Shown here in pieces: positions 51,634 through 59,963 of a stretch of 64,000 nt of DNA (the first letter of the stretch is position 1; each line of letters starts with the position of its first letter). The notes beneath the pieces are model-generated. The model worked only from the letters and a program-made list of their open reading frames with translations. It did no database searches and was not told the DNA's origin. Position numbers and translations under genes: made by a program. The DNA lies in assembly GCA_028873595.1 (NCBI GenBank), contig JAPPOV010000024.1, forward strand, positions 23,097 through 87,096, read 5' to 3'. This stretch comes from Gemmatimonadota bacterium (GTDB lineage Bacteria; Gemmatimonadota; Gemmatimonadetes; Longimicrobiales; Gaopeijiaceae).

Positions 51634-54243
51634 CTAACGACCGGGCCCCAGCAACACAGCGTTCATGAAGAGCAGCTGGGTAGCTTCGGCGTACGCTCGG
51701 AAGTTCGGATCTTCTGCGAACGCGATGATCTGACCGCTCCCGTATCCTTCCAGCATGAGGAACGCCTTGCTGGCGAGCTGGGGCCGGGCCTCTTCCCATA
51801 CGACTCCGCTCAGAACCAGATCTTCGAGTGATCCATACCGCCCGATGTTGGCTCCGTCGTTCAGGGTGAGCGGAGTGAAGACACGGGAGCCGTCGACCAG
51901 GACGCCGATCTCGCCGTCCGTTCCGGACGACATCCAGTGGCTCTGATTGAGGAGAACCTGAAGGATCGCTCCAGGAACGCTCTCGGGTGCTTCGTCTTCG
52001 GGCACGATCTCGTCCAGATACTCGATGGGTTGGTTCGGCGTCCCGTCGTTCGGGGCGTCCGTTCCGGCCGCTCGGCCACCGCGCCGCTCCGCCGTCGTGG
52101 ACAGCAGTCCAGCCCGTGTTGCCCATGAGGTCGAGTTGGCCATAGTGATCAGAGTCCCACCGTCCGACATCCAGTTGCGGAGCTGAGTAACGAGGCCATC
52201 TCCGACGACTCCGGAGTAGTTCCCGCTCGGAAGCACCACGACGTCATAGTCGGCGAGGTTGGCACGTCCGAGGCTGCGCCCCCGCACTGCAGTGACGGGC
52301 ACACCGTACCGTTGCTCCAGGATGTAGCGCGCCCATCCCGCCGAGTAGCTCGATGCCGGCTGGTCGTACGCCAGGAGAACCCGTGGCGCACGAAGGGCGC
52401 GAACGCTGTTCGAGCCGAGCGAAGCCCCTGCAGTTACGTAAGAGTCGTCGATCGGTATGACCTCCGCGCCGTGACGCCCGGTGATCGCACCGAGCACAGC
52501 CCGCAGGTTCGTGTCGTTCTCTGAGACCCTGACGATCGCCGTGCCGGAGCCGTACTGTCGGCCTCCCAACGTGAAGGTCTCACCGGCTGCGCGTACTCGA
52601 ATTCCTTCGCGCATCGCCTCGGCAACGGCGGAGGCAGCAGCTGTTCCCCATGGAAGGAGGTAGCCCACGGTTGCTTCGGGCAGCGTTGATCCGGATGTCG
52701 GTTCTGGATCGGAAGTGACGAGCACTCCGGCCGCACCGGTGGAGCGGTTGGCCTCCAGAACCTCGACGTCCCAGAGGAGGGACTGGCTCCACGCTGTCAG
52801 ATCGTAGATCTCGTCTCTCTCACGCCGTGCGCGGCGTTCGACCTGCCGTCGGATGAACGCTTCGCTCATCGGGACGTGTGCGTCCAGCAGGTTACGCGCC
52901 ATGTGGCTGGCTGGTTGGTCGAGCGGGATGATAAACGTGCCCGCGGCGGATAGCTCTCGGTCATCGATACGCACCGGACCGCTCACCGAGTGCACGTCGA
53001 TTCCGTTCGAGGCGAGCATGGTTGCGAGGCGCCGGGCCATGGACGGATCGTGCGCAGAATGGAGGACCAGCTCTGCGGGTCCGTTGCGGCCCATCTCGAC
53101 GCCCTGCCGGCGATATTCGAAGTAGTCTCGAAGGATGCGCTCACGGTTCTGGGCCGCCGTAGCAGCGGTGGTGATAGCTGCGGTGAAATGGTGTAGCACG
53201 CCGTCGCCATACGTCATGACGTCGCCGTCCGACTTGCGCAGGACGAGAGCTCGGGCAGACGCCTGTTCGTACGTCATGCCCAGGGCACCGTGGTTCATCG
53301 GCCACATGTCGACGTACCCCGGATAGAAGAGGTCGTAGACTTCCCGGTTGAAGTACGCAAAACCGCGTTCGTCAAACGCGGTGGCGTTTGCGCGTCCAAA
53401 GACGTCCATGAGCGCAATCTGACGCTCTCCGTACCAGGGGTTCTCCGGGGGAGCCGTAGGTGGGAAGAAGTACGTGGAGTTACCGCCCATTTCGTGCAGA
53501 TCAGCGACGATGTTGGGTCGAAAGTCGAGGAAGATGTCGACCTTGCCTCGGGTTTCGGGCTGACTCTGGATGAAGAGATCGCGGTTGAGGTCGAACAGGT
53601 AGTGATTCCCCCGCCCGCCCGGCCAAGGCTCGTCATGTTCGGCGGAGTACGTCGCCTGGTTTGGCCAACGGGCCCGGGACGCGGTTGTGTGCTGCACGAA
53701 GCGCGCGCGGCCATCCGGGTTCTCCGCGGGATCGATCAGTACCAGAGACTCTCGGAAGATCATGTCGACCGTCGGATCTCCCTGCGCGGCTAGGAGGTGG
53801 TATGCCTCGGCCATCGCTGCGCCGTTCGAGCTGATTTCGTTCCCGTGTATCCCGTGCATCAACGCCGTCACCACGGGAAGTTCCGCGATCAAACGTTCGA
53901 TCTCGTCGTCCGACAGCCCCTTAACGGCAGAGAAACGCGCGAGATCCACCTTGATCTCGTCGAGTCGGGCGATTCGCTCGGGAGATCCGATGATCAGGAC
54001 ATGCAGGGGTCTGCCCTCCCAGCTCTCCGCGTACTGGATCAGCTGTGTCCGGTCGGGCGCGGCCTCGGCCAGGGCCTGGAAATACGTGACGATCTCATCG
54101 GGGTGGGTGATTTCCTCACGGAAATCGTGACCCACCACGTCCTTCAGCGTGGGGATACTGCTGTCGTAGCGGGTGCCGGGTGCCAGATCCTGCGTGGGAG
54201 CAGGTACCTGTATCAAGGCAGCAAGGAGAAGGTGACCTAGCAT
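51634..54243 (-). CDS. Large secreted M14-family zinc carboxypeptidase
   Basis: This 869-residue protein has a signal peptide (about 1-18). The M14 domain covers about 45-380. GIHGNEISSNGAAM has the H-x-x-E zinc pair, DPAENPDGRARFV and LFDLNRDLF are the substrate-binding regions, and VADLHEMGGNSTYFFPPT has the third zinc His. After this comes a long C-terminal part (about 400-869) with a glutamine-amidotransferase/DJ-1-like Rossmann region (DYDVVVLPSGNYSG, MSDGGTLITMANST, IIAFAEDPNFR), as in many environmental M14 proteins. It should remove residues from peptides outside the cytoplasm. It is divergent from the lipoprotein gene at 54353. Confidence 0.88.
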   Translation of the reverse strand: MLGHLLLAALIQVPAPTQDLAPGTRYDSSIPTLKDVVGHDFREEITHPDEIVTYFQALAEAAPDRTQLIQYAESWEGRPLHVLIIGSPERIARLDEIKVDLARFSAVKGLSDDEIERLIAELPVVTALMHGIHGNEISSNGAAMAEAYHLLAAQGDPTVDMIFRESLVLIDPAENPDGRARFVQHTTASRARWPNQATYSAEHDEPWPGGRGNHYLFDLNRDLFIQSQPETRGKVDIFLDFRPNIVADLHEMGGNSTYFFPPTAPPENPWYGERQIALMDVFGRANATAFDERGFAYFNREVYDLFYPGYVDMWPMNHGALGMTYEQASARALVLRKSDGDVMTYGDGVLHHFTAAITTAATAAQNRERILRDYFEYRRQGVEMGRNGPAELVLHSAHDPSMARRLATMLASNGIDVHSVSGPVRIDDRELSAAGTFIIPLDQPASHMARNLLDAHVPMSEAFIRRQVERRARRERDEIYDLTAWSQSLLWDVEVLEANRSTGAAGVLVTSDPEPTSGSTLPEATVGYLLPWGTAAASAVAEAMREGIRVRAAGETFTLGGRQYGSGTAIVRVSENDTNLRAVLGAITGRHGAEVIPIDDSYVTAGASLGSNSVRALRAPRVLLAYDQPASSYSAGWARYILEQRYGVPVTAVRGRSLGRANLADYDVVVLPSGNYSGVVGDGLVTQLRNWMSDGGTLITMANSTSWATRAGLLSTTAERRGGRAAGTDAPNDGTPNQPIEYLDEIVPEDEAPESVPGAILQVLLNQSHWMSSGTDGEIGVLVDGSRVFTPLTLNDGANIGRYGSLEDLVLSGVVWEEARPQLASKAFLMLEGYGSGQIIAFAEDPNFRAYAEATQLLFMNAVLLGPGR

Positions 54244-54352
54244 GAGTGCTCCTGTACGCCGTGGGGCCGTCAGCCGCGTAGCGGGTGAAGTGAGGGGGCC
54301 AATATAGCCCGGGGGGCTGGAGGAGGGGATGACACGGACGTAGTCTCAGGTC

Positions 54353-55015
54353 ATGAACAATTTGATTCGCGCACGACTCACTCGGTCTCTCGTCTTCCTC
54401 TGTGCATCGACTCTCTGGGCGTGTGGTGCCTCGGACTCACAATCGGAGAGGGATGTCGACGCCCGCCCGCCCGCGGAGAGTGATCCACAACTGGTGTTCT
54501 GGTCGCACCTGGAGTCGCTGTGTGGGCAGGCGTTCGAGGGGAGAGTAACGGAGAGTGTTCCGCCCGATCCATCGTTCGAAGAGGCTCGCCTCGTCATGCA
54601 CGTTCGGTCGTGTGACCTCGCGGAAATCAGGATTCCGTTTCACGTGGGGGAGAATCGGTCACGGAGCTGGGTGGTGACGCCGACCTCGGTGGGGCTTCGT
54701 CTGAAGCACGATCATCGTCACGAAGATGGGACCGAGGACGAGATCACACAGTATGGGGGTGACTCCCGTGGGCAAGGTGACGCACATATCCAGGACTTCT
54801 TTGCGGACTCGTTCACCGCGCAACTCGTTCCGGAGGCGGCGATCAACGTCTGGACGCTCGAGGTCCGGCCGGGTGACGTCTTCGTCTATGCGCTTCGGCG
54901 TGAGGGCACGGATCGGCGGTTTCGAGCCGAATTTGACCTTACCGAACCGGTTGATGCTCCGCCCCCGCCCTGGGGTGGCCGATCTCGGTCGAACGATCCG
55001 CAGTCTGAGCGGTAA
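54353..55015 (+). CDS. Hypothetical lipoprotein
   Basis: This 220-residue protein has a lipoprotein signal ending LWACGAS. The mature part has beta-like stretches, two Cys residues (SLCGQAF and VRSCDLAE) and a His-rich turn LRLKHDHRHEDGTEDE (about residues 122-137), followed by GGDSRGQGDAHIQDFFADSF. A similar layout occurs in lipoproteins of this kind of bacterium, but I cannot name a family. The His/Asp cluster could bind metal. It is monocistronic or first in the run with the plug protein, 128 bases ahead. Confidence 0.7.
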   Translation: MNNLIRARLTRSLVFLCASTLWACGASDSQSERDVDARPPAESDPQLVFWSHLESLCGQAFEGRVTESVPPDPSFEEARLVMHVRSCDLAEIRIPFHVGENRSRSWVVTPTSVGLRLKHDHRHEDGTEDEITQYGGDSRGQGDAHIQDFFADSFTAQLVPEAAINVWTLEVRPGDVFVYALRREGTDRRFRAEFDLTEPVDAPPPPWGGRSRSNDPQSER

Positions 55016-55143
55016 TCTGTCACGGCGAGAACGTACATGAAGGTGCGAGGGCGACCCTTCCGATGCCCGTGCGGTATCATCAGGGCGTACAGCACAGGTA
55101 TATTCGAGGCTTGAGTGGATATTGAGGTCTGGAGGCTGGTGAG

Positions 55144-55959
55144 ATGAAGCACGGACGCGAGGCTGCGTTCGGTACGTGGTTGTTCACTGCGGTGGTGCTG
55201 ATGGTGGGCATCACGGTGGCGCCTGCGCACGCGCAGACAATCGATGGGACACTGATGGAGGTGGAGACGGGTCAACCGATCTCCTTGGGTCTGGTCATCA
55301 TGATGACCGAGGCGGGTGACTCCGTGACTTCCGGTGTCACCAACGGGCAGGGTCGCTTTTCCGTGACCGCTCCCGAAGGCGGCTCGTTCGTGCTGGTGGC
55401 ATCTGCTTTCGGCTTCAAGGAGACCGCTGCTGGGGTGTTCGAGCTGGGGCCCGACGGTGAGATGGACGTCGAGTTCCGTATTGCGGCTGCGCCGATGCCG
55501 ATCGACGGTCTCCTGGTCTCCCTCCAGCGACCAGCTCTTCAGCACCAGTTGGTGAAGAATGGTTTCGTGCGCCGCGTCACGCGTGGACTCGGACAGTTCA
55601 TCACACCGATCATGATCGAGGAGTCTCCCGCGAGATCCTCGGAGGACCTGTTCCGTGGAATTCCTGGGGTGGGCCTCGTGTATCCACAGGGCGGGATCAA
55701 TTCCTTCCAGGGCGCGACCGTGCGGTTGTTCGGAACGGGTCAGTACTGCACGCCGACGATCTATCTTGACGGGACCAGGCTCTCCGTAGAGATGACTGCG
55801 TCGCTCCCGGTTGAGGTCATCGCGCCACTTGCGACGATCGACGCCGTCGAGATCTACCGCCGTCCTGCAGAGATTCCGGTCGAGTACGGAATGACGCAGT
55901 CCGGCTCGAGTCAGGGCGGCAACTGCGGTGTCATCGTGGTCTGGACGAAGACCCGATAG
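55144..55959 (+). CDS. Carboxypeptidase-regulatory-like plus TonB-plug-domain protein
   Basis: This 271-residue protein has a signal peptide ending APAHAQ. Residues about 32-110 form a carboxypeptidase-regulatory-like beta sandwich (TNGQGRFSVTAPEGGSFVLVASAFGF). Residues about 150-262 form a TonB-receptor plug-like domain (SSEDLFRGIPGVGLVYP, then VRLFGTGQYCTPTIYLDG and IDAVEIYRRPAEIPVEYG) ending CGVIVVWTK. There is no beta-barrel, so this is not a transporter by itself. Stand-alone plug proteins of this type are common in Gemmatimonadota-like genomes; their role is unknown. GGAGG precedes the ATG. Confidence 0.8.
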   Translation: MKHGREAAFGTWLFTAVVLMVGITVAPAHAQTIDGTLMEVETGQPISLGLVIMMTEAGDSVTSGVTNGQGRFSVTAPEGGSFVLVASAFGFKETAAGVFELGPDGEMDVEFRIAAAPMPIDGLLVSLQRPALQHQLVKNGFVRRVTRGLGQFITPIMIEESPARSSEDLFRGIPGVGLVYPQGGINSFQGATVRLFGTGQYCTPTIYLDGTRLSVEMTASLPVEVIAPLATIDAVEIYRRPAEIPVEYGMTQSGSSQGGNCGVIVVWTKTR

Positions 55960-55973
55960 GATCGGGTCGGATC

Positions 55974-57191
55974 GTGACGAGGGCGGTGCTGGTCGCTGGC
56001 CTTCTGGGTGTGTTGTGGGCCTTCGGGTGTTCCAATGACAGGTCTCGAGCGATGGACTCGGGGCTGGCTTCCGCCGACTCGATGGTCGACGCGTGGGTCG
56101 AGGAAGGCCGGATTCCCGGAGCTGTACTCCTCGTCGTTCGGAATGGCGAAGCATTCCTGCACGAAGCGTATGGTCTCGCTTCTGTAGACGATTCGCTCCC
56201 GATGTCCAAGTCAACGGTCTTTGATCTCGCTTCGGTCACGAAGGTGATGGCGACGACCTACGCCCTGATGGTCCTCTCAGACCAGGGACGTATCGACGTC
56301 CAGGCTTCCGTGGCGACGTACCTGCCCGACTTCACGGGTGGGGGCCGGGAGAGGATCACCATCCGGGACCTCCTGACGCATCGATCCGGACTGCCCCAAT
56401 GGCTGCCGACCTACTACCACGCCACCGACCGGGAGGAGGCGTACGCCTACCTTCGCACTGTACCGCTCATGCGGCCCGTGGGTCAGGAACGCCACTACAG
56501 TGATCTCGGCTTCATGCTCCTCGGCCGTGTCGTCGAAGAAGTGAGCGGTCAGTCGCTCGACGCGTTCGTCCACACCGAGATCTACGGGCCGCTCGGTCTC
56601 CGGAAAACTGGCTTTCGTCCTGTCATGAGCTCGACGTCAACCTCTGACTGGGCACCGAGTGAGTCAGAGTACGCACGGACCTCACATGGGAATCCGTTTG
56701 AGCGTCGGATGGTACATGACCCGGACTTCGGGTATCGAATCGACGGTGATCCCGATGCCTGGTCGGGATGGAGAAGCGAGTGGCTCGAGGGCGAGGTGAA
56801 CGACGGAAACGCCTATCACGCTTTTCGTGGCGTTGCTGGACATGCCGGCCTCTTTTCCACGGCGGACGAGTTGGGTGTGCTGCTTCAGGTGATGCTCGAC
56901 GGAGGAGAACGCGACGGCCGGCGCCTTGTTTCGCCCGAGACGATCGCCGCGTTCGTGCGGCCGACAGGTGACCGGCAAGCGTTGGGCTGGCAGCTACCCG
57001 GATACGGTCCGGGTGGATCGTTTGGGCACACCGGGTTCACCGGGACTCTCGTGCTCGGAGTGCCGGACCAGAACCTGGCGCTTGTCCTTCTTACGAATCG
57101 GCAGAACTTCGGCGTCAACGAAGACACCCAGTATCCGGATGTTGGTCCACTGCAAAGGGCGGTGACAGAGGCCGTGACAGGCATCGATTGA
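55974..57191 (+). CDS. Serine hydrolase of the beta-lactamase/D-Ala-D-Ala carboxypeptidase (S12) family
   Basis: This 405-residue protein starts at GTG, 14 bases after the plug gene, and has a lipoprotein signal ending LWAFGCSND. The nucleophile is in DLASVTKVMATTYA (S-x-x-K). HYSDLGFMLLG gives the Tyr of Y-x-N as Y-S-D, and SFGHTGFTGT the H-x-G. LLTHRSGLPQW is the usual family block. Members include class C beta-lactamases, D-aminopeptidases and esterases; the Y-S-D and H-T-G forms fit the esterase or peptidase side. It acts outside the cytoplasm. Its stop overlaps a TTG of the short frame that follows. Confidence 0.88.
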   Translation: MTRAVLVAGLLGVLWAFGCSNDRSRAMDSGLASADSMVDAWVEEGRIPGAVLLVVRNGEAFLHEAYGLASVDDSLPMSKSTVFDLASVTKVMATTYALMVLSDQGRIDVQASVATYLPDFTGGGRERITIRDLLTHRSGLPQWLPTYYHATDREEAYAYLRTVPLMRPVGQERHYSDLGFMLLGRVVEEVSGQSLDAFVHTEIYGPLGLRKTGFRPVMSSTSTSDWAPSESEYARTSHGNPFERRMVHDPDFGYRIDGDPDAWSGWRSEWLEGEVNDGNAYHAFRGVAGHAGLFSTADELGVLLQVMLDGGERDGRRLVSPETIAAFVRPTGDRQALGWQLPGYGPGGSFGHTGFTGTLVLGVPDQNLALVLLTNRQNFGVNEDTQYPDVGPLQRAVTEAVTGID

Positions 57192-57325
57192 TCCAGCCCA
57201 CTCGAGATAACCCGATCCTCATCAGGCGAGCGACGCACATGATCCGTCAGTACAGACACACGAGTGTCGGCCTGACCGCTGCTGACCTGGACGAGCTGAT
57301 CCCGACCATTCATGAGGGCATGTGA
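57188..57325 (+). CDS. Possible 45-residue protein nested between two genes
   Basis: A TTG at 57188 overlaps the serine hydrolase stop (TTGA), and the frame runs 45 codons to a TGA that overlaps the dehydratase ATG (TGATG). ATG 57239 within it is an alternative start for 28 residues. The peptide is amphipathic and ends [19 protein letters not shown], which looks like a normal helix. Both overlaps copy the style of coupled genes here. Length and lack of similarity keep confidence low; it may instead only carry ribosomes to the next gene. Confidence 0.35.
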   Translation: MIQPTRDNPILIRRATHMIRQYRHTSVGLTAADLDELIPTIHEGM

Positions 57326-57615
57326 TGGCGCGTGACCTTCTGGAGGGGGCCGTGCTCAGTGCGGCGGTAGCCGGCCTCGACGGCTGGACGGTGCAGGACG
57401 GAAAGCTCCACAAGGAGTACCGTTTTGCCGACTTCGTCTCCGCGTTCGGTTTCATGTCGGCGGCCGCTCTATGCGCCGAGCGGAAGAACCATCATCCCGA
57501 GTGGTTCAACGTCTACAACACTGTACGTGTGGATCTGAGCACACACGACGCGGGTGGGATTACGACTTGGGACGTGGAGTTGGCCGAGGAGTTCGACCGG
57601 ATCGCCAACGACTGA
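57325..57615 (+). CDS. Pterin-4a-carbinolamine dehydratase (second copy)
   Basis: This 96-residue protein is a more canonical PCD/DCoH than the first copy. [20 protein letters not shown] has the active-site His pair and the conserved W-F-N-V-Y-N, and [20 protein letters not shown] the following loop and last helix. It should dehydrate 4a-hydroxytetrahydropterin. It lies at the end of the serine-hydrolase run and converges on apt with a 14-base gap. Having two distant copies suggests separate partners, or that one works outside aromatic hydroxylation. Confidence 0.93.
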   Translation: MARDLLEGAVLSAAVAGLDGWTVQDGKLHKEYRFADFVSAFGFMSAAALCAERKNHHPEWFNVYNTVRVDLSTHDAGGITTWDVELAEEFDRIAND

Positions 57616-57629
57616 ATCCGGTGTAGCGA

Positions 57630-58163
57630 TCAGTGTCCGGGGAAATCACAGAGCGCGAACACTTCACATCCCCGAGTACGAAGTTTATCAGCGCCGCCAA
57701 GGTCTGGCAGGTCGATGACGAAGCACGCTTCGTGCACGTGCCCACCCACCTGTTCGATGAGCTCGACGCCAGCTTCGGCTGTACCGCCGGTGGCGATGAG
57801 GTCGTCGATGAGCAGAACTTCGGCACCGGACCGGATTGAGTCCACACGCATCTCCATTCTATCGGACCCGTACTCGAGTTCATAATCGATCCCGATTACG
57901 TCGCCCGGTAACTTTCCGGCCTTTCGGATTGGAACGAAGCCGACGCCGAGCTCGTACGCGACGGCGGTCCCGAAGATGAATCCACGCGCCTCGATTCCCG
58001 CAACTACGTCGATACTGCGGTCGATGTAGCGCTGGACGATGAGATCCACTGCCATACGCAGGCCACGCGGGTCTTCGAGAAGGCCAGTCACGTCCCGGAA
58101 AAGGATGCCTGGCTTCGGGTAGTCCGGTATCGTCCTGACGAAAGAAGAAATGCTGGAGCTCAC
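57630..58163 (-). CDS. apt: Adenine phosphoribosyltransferase
   Basis: This 177-residue enzyme makes AMP from adenine and PRPP in purine salvage. The PRPP-binding loop is VLLIDDLIATGGTAEAG, ARGFIFGTAVAYELGVGFVPIRKAGKLP holds the adenine site and catalytic loop, and IPDYPKPGILFRDVTGLL is the family N-terminus. The GTG start overlaps the stop of the truncated GNAT gene (GTGA), so it may depend on translation from upstream. Confidence 0.96.
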   Translation of the reverse strand: MSSSISSFVRTIPDYPKPGILFRDVTGLLEDPRGLRMAVDLIVQRYIDRSIDVVAGIEARGFIFGTAVAYELGVGFVPIRKAGKLPGDVIGIDYELEYGSDRMEMRVDSIRSGAEVLLIDDLIATGGTAEAGVELIEQVGGHVHEACFVIDLPDLGGADKLRTRGCEVFALCDFPGH

Positions 58164-58618
58164 TTGCGGCCGGCCTGCAGGTCCAGCCTATACCGATCGG
58201 ACGTGAATGCCTCGGGGGTGCCTTCGTCGATCTTCGACGTCTCATCGGGGGGAACGTCACTGTCGCTGGCCGGGTGCACCGTGGCAAAGCCGACAATCTC
58301 GCTACGCCGCTCGGCCACGAGACAGTGAATGCCGGTGTCGGAGAGCCAGAGCTTCCGGCGGGTCGTGCGTTCCTCGCGTCCTGGCCCGTCAGGTGGCCAC
58401 TCAGAGACATATGGGCCGTATGCCGCTTCGCGAGAGGCAAAATATGCGGTCTCGATCGCTGCCGCGTCAGCGACGCTCGCCTCGCGGATCTCTGTTGCGG
58501 CGGTGACGTGTCTGCTCATGCCGGGGCGATTCGAACTCATGGTGTAAGCATTTGTTTCCAAGGCGTTCTGGATCAAGCGAACCGCCCGGAAAGGCCTTCG
58601 CTCTGCTTCCTGCTTCAT
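58160..58618 (-). pseudogene. Truncated GNAT-type acetyltransferase
   Basis: The frame encodes 152 residues. Residues about 43-115 match the N-terminal half of GNAT acetyltransferases (TEIREASVADAAAIETAYFASR, CLVAERRSEIVGFATV). The acetyl-CoA-binding motif A (Q/R-x-x-G-x-G/A) that should follow is missing; instead the frame ends in an unrelated charged tail and stops inside the apt start. It looks like a gene cut by deletion, kept as an upstream frame of apt. ATG 58618 overlaps the dipeptidase stop (TGATG); 58540 and 58519 are other starts. A real short protein with a new role is possible. Confidence 0.55.
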
Positions 58619-59781
58619 CAGGCTCGCCAGAGCTCACCGAAGAGTCGTGCCCAATTTCCCCCGATAATCTTCTCGATGCGGTCGTCGGGATGTCCGCGCT
58701 GGGAGAGCCCATCCGCGATCAGTTCCATGCGCCGGTGGGAGTTGAGGTCCTGGACCGTGAACAGGATCTGCGGGTCCTCGTTCGGAGCCGCGACGCCCCG
58801 CTCGATACGACCTGCTACGAAATCCCGGTGTCGTGACCAGTATTCATCGGATCCGTCAATCGGTGTGGTGGAGAGGTCACTGCCGATGGCGACGTGGTCT
58901 TCACCACATACCTGAATCGCGTGCTCGATGTGATCGAGGACGTCAGCTCTCATCGGTACGCGGCCAGGCGTGAGGAAAGGCATCAAGTAGATGCCGACCA
59001 CGCCACCTCCGTCTGCCATCGCACGGAGCTCCGTATCGTCCTTCGAGCGTGGGTGCTGCGCCACCGCATTGCACCCACTGTGCGTGATCGCCACGGGTCG
59101 GCTCGAAGCAGCGATTCCGTCCGCCGTGGTCTTCTGACCACAGTGGCTGAGGTCCACCATCATCCCGACTTCGTTCATCCGCTCTACGACCTGATGGCCG
59201 AAACGAGTGAGTCCTCCGTTGGCCGGTTCGAGGCAGCCATCGCCGACGAGGTTTCGGACGTTGTACGTGAGCTGGGTCACCTTTACGCCGAGCTGCAGGA
59301 ACGTCTCGACGTTCGCGACGCTTCGCTCAAAGGGGGTGGTGTCCTGGAAACCGAGAACGATTCCGAGTCGGCCAGTCGCTTTCGCGTCGTGCAGGTCGGC
59401 CACGGTACGGACCTGCCGGAAGGACTCAGGGTGTTGCTCGATCCGGTCGAGCCAGCCCGCAATCCGCTGCACCGACGACGTGAAGTCGCTTCCGTTACAC
59501 GTGAGGTTCACCGCCGTGATGCCCGATTCCACGGCGTTGCGGATCATCTCTGCGTCGAGCGGCGGGTTGAGCGGGTAGTTGAAGTATCCCGGCGAAGCCA
59601 GGAAATCGATGACGATGGCATCATCGTAAGGGGCCCACGGCTCACGGGATGCTGCCGCGATGCTTGAACGATCTTGTCGTTCGGAGCGCGTTAGGGCCTG
59701 GAGGGAGCCCTGTGAGCCTCCCACGGTGAGAGCGGCTGCGGTTCCGAGAAAAGAGCGGCGAGACACGGAGTCGGGCTGCAT
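58618..59781 (-). CDS. M19 membrane-dipeptidase homologue with altered metal site, Tat-exported
   Basis: This 387-residue protein has a twin-arginine signal (SRRSFLGTAAALTVGG), implying export in folded form. The barrel matches M19 dipeptidases: MMVDLSHCGQKT and VAITHSGCNAVAQHPRSKDD carry the His ligands of the second metal, and VAIGSDLSTTPIDG the Asp region. The first metal site is changed: H-x-D after strand 1 is replaced by VIDFLASPGYF (about residues 57-67), and the bridging Glu strand reads LGFQDTTPF. Loss of these makes normal dinuclear zinc dipeptidase activity doubtful. It leads a coupled run with the GNAT remnant and apt. Confidence 0.82.
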   Translation of the reverse strand: MQPDSVSRRSFLGTAAALTVGGSQGSLQALTRSERQDRSSIAAASREPWAPYDDAIVIDFLASPGYFNYPLNPPLDAEMIRNAVESGITAVNLTCNGSDFTSSVQRIAGWLDRIEQHPESFRQVRTVADLHDAKATGRLGIVLGFQDTTPFERSVANVETFLQLGVKVTQLTYNVRNLVGDGCLEPANGGLTRFGHQVVERMNEVGMMVDLSHCGQKTTADGIAASSRPVAITHSGCNAVAQHPRSKDDTELRAMADGGGVVGIYLMPFLTPGRVPMRADVLDHIEHAIQVCGEDHVAIGSDLSTTPIDGSDEYWSRHRDFVAGRIERGVAAPNEDPQILFTVQDLNSHRRMELIADGLSQRGHPDDRIEKIIGGNWARLFGELWRA

Positions 59782-59963
59782 GGACGGCTCCCAGGTACAG
59801 GTTCAAGCTGGCTGCCAAAGTACGGGTGCCGACACCGGCGGAGCCAGGTGAACCCAGTCGCTTGCATGGGGTTGTGGTTGACTCGACGTTGGTGCGGCTT
59901 CACTCCACCGCCACGGCACGGCGAGCTGAGGTTCGCCTCGCAAAGTCCTCCACCCACTGCCAC

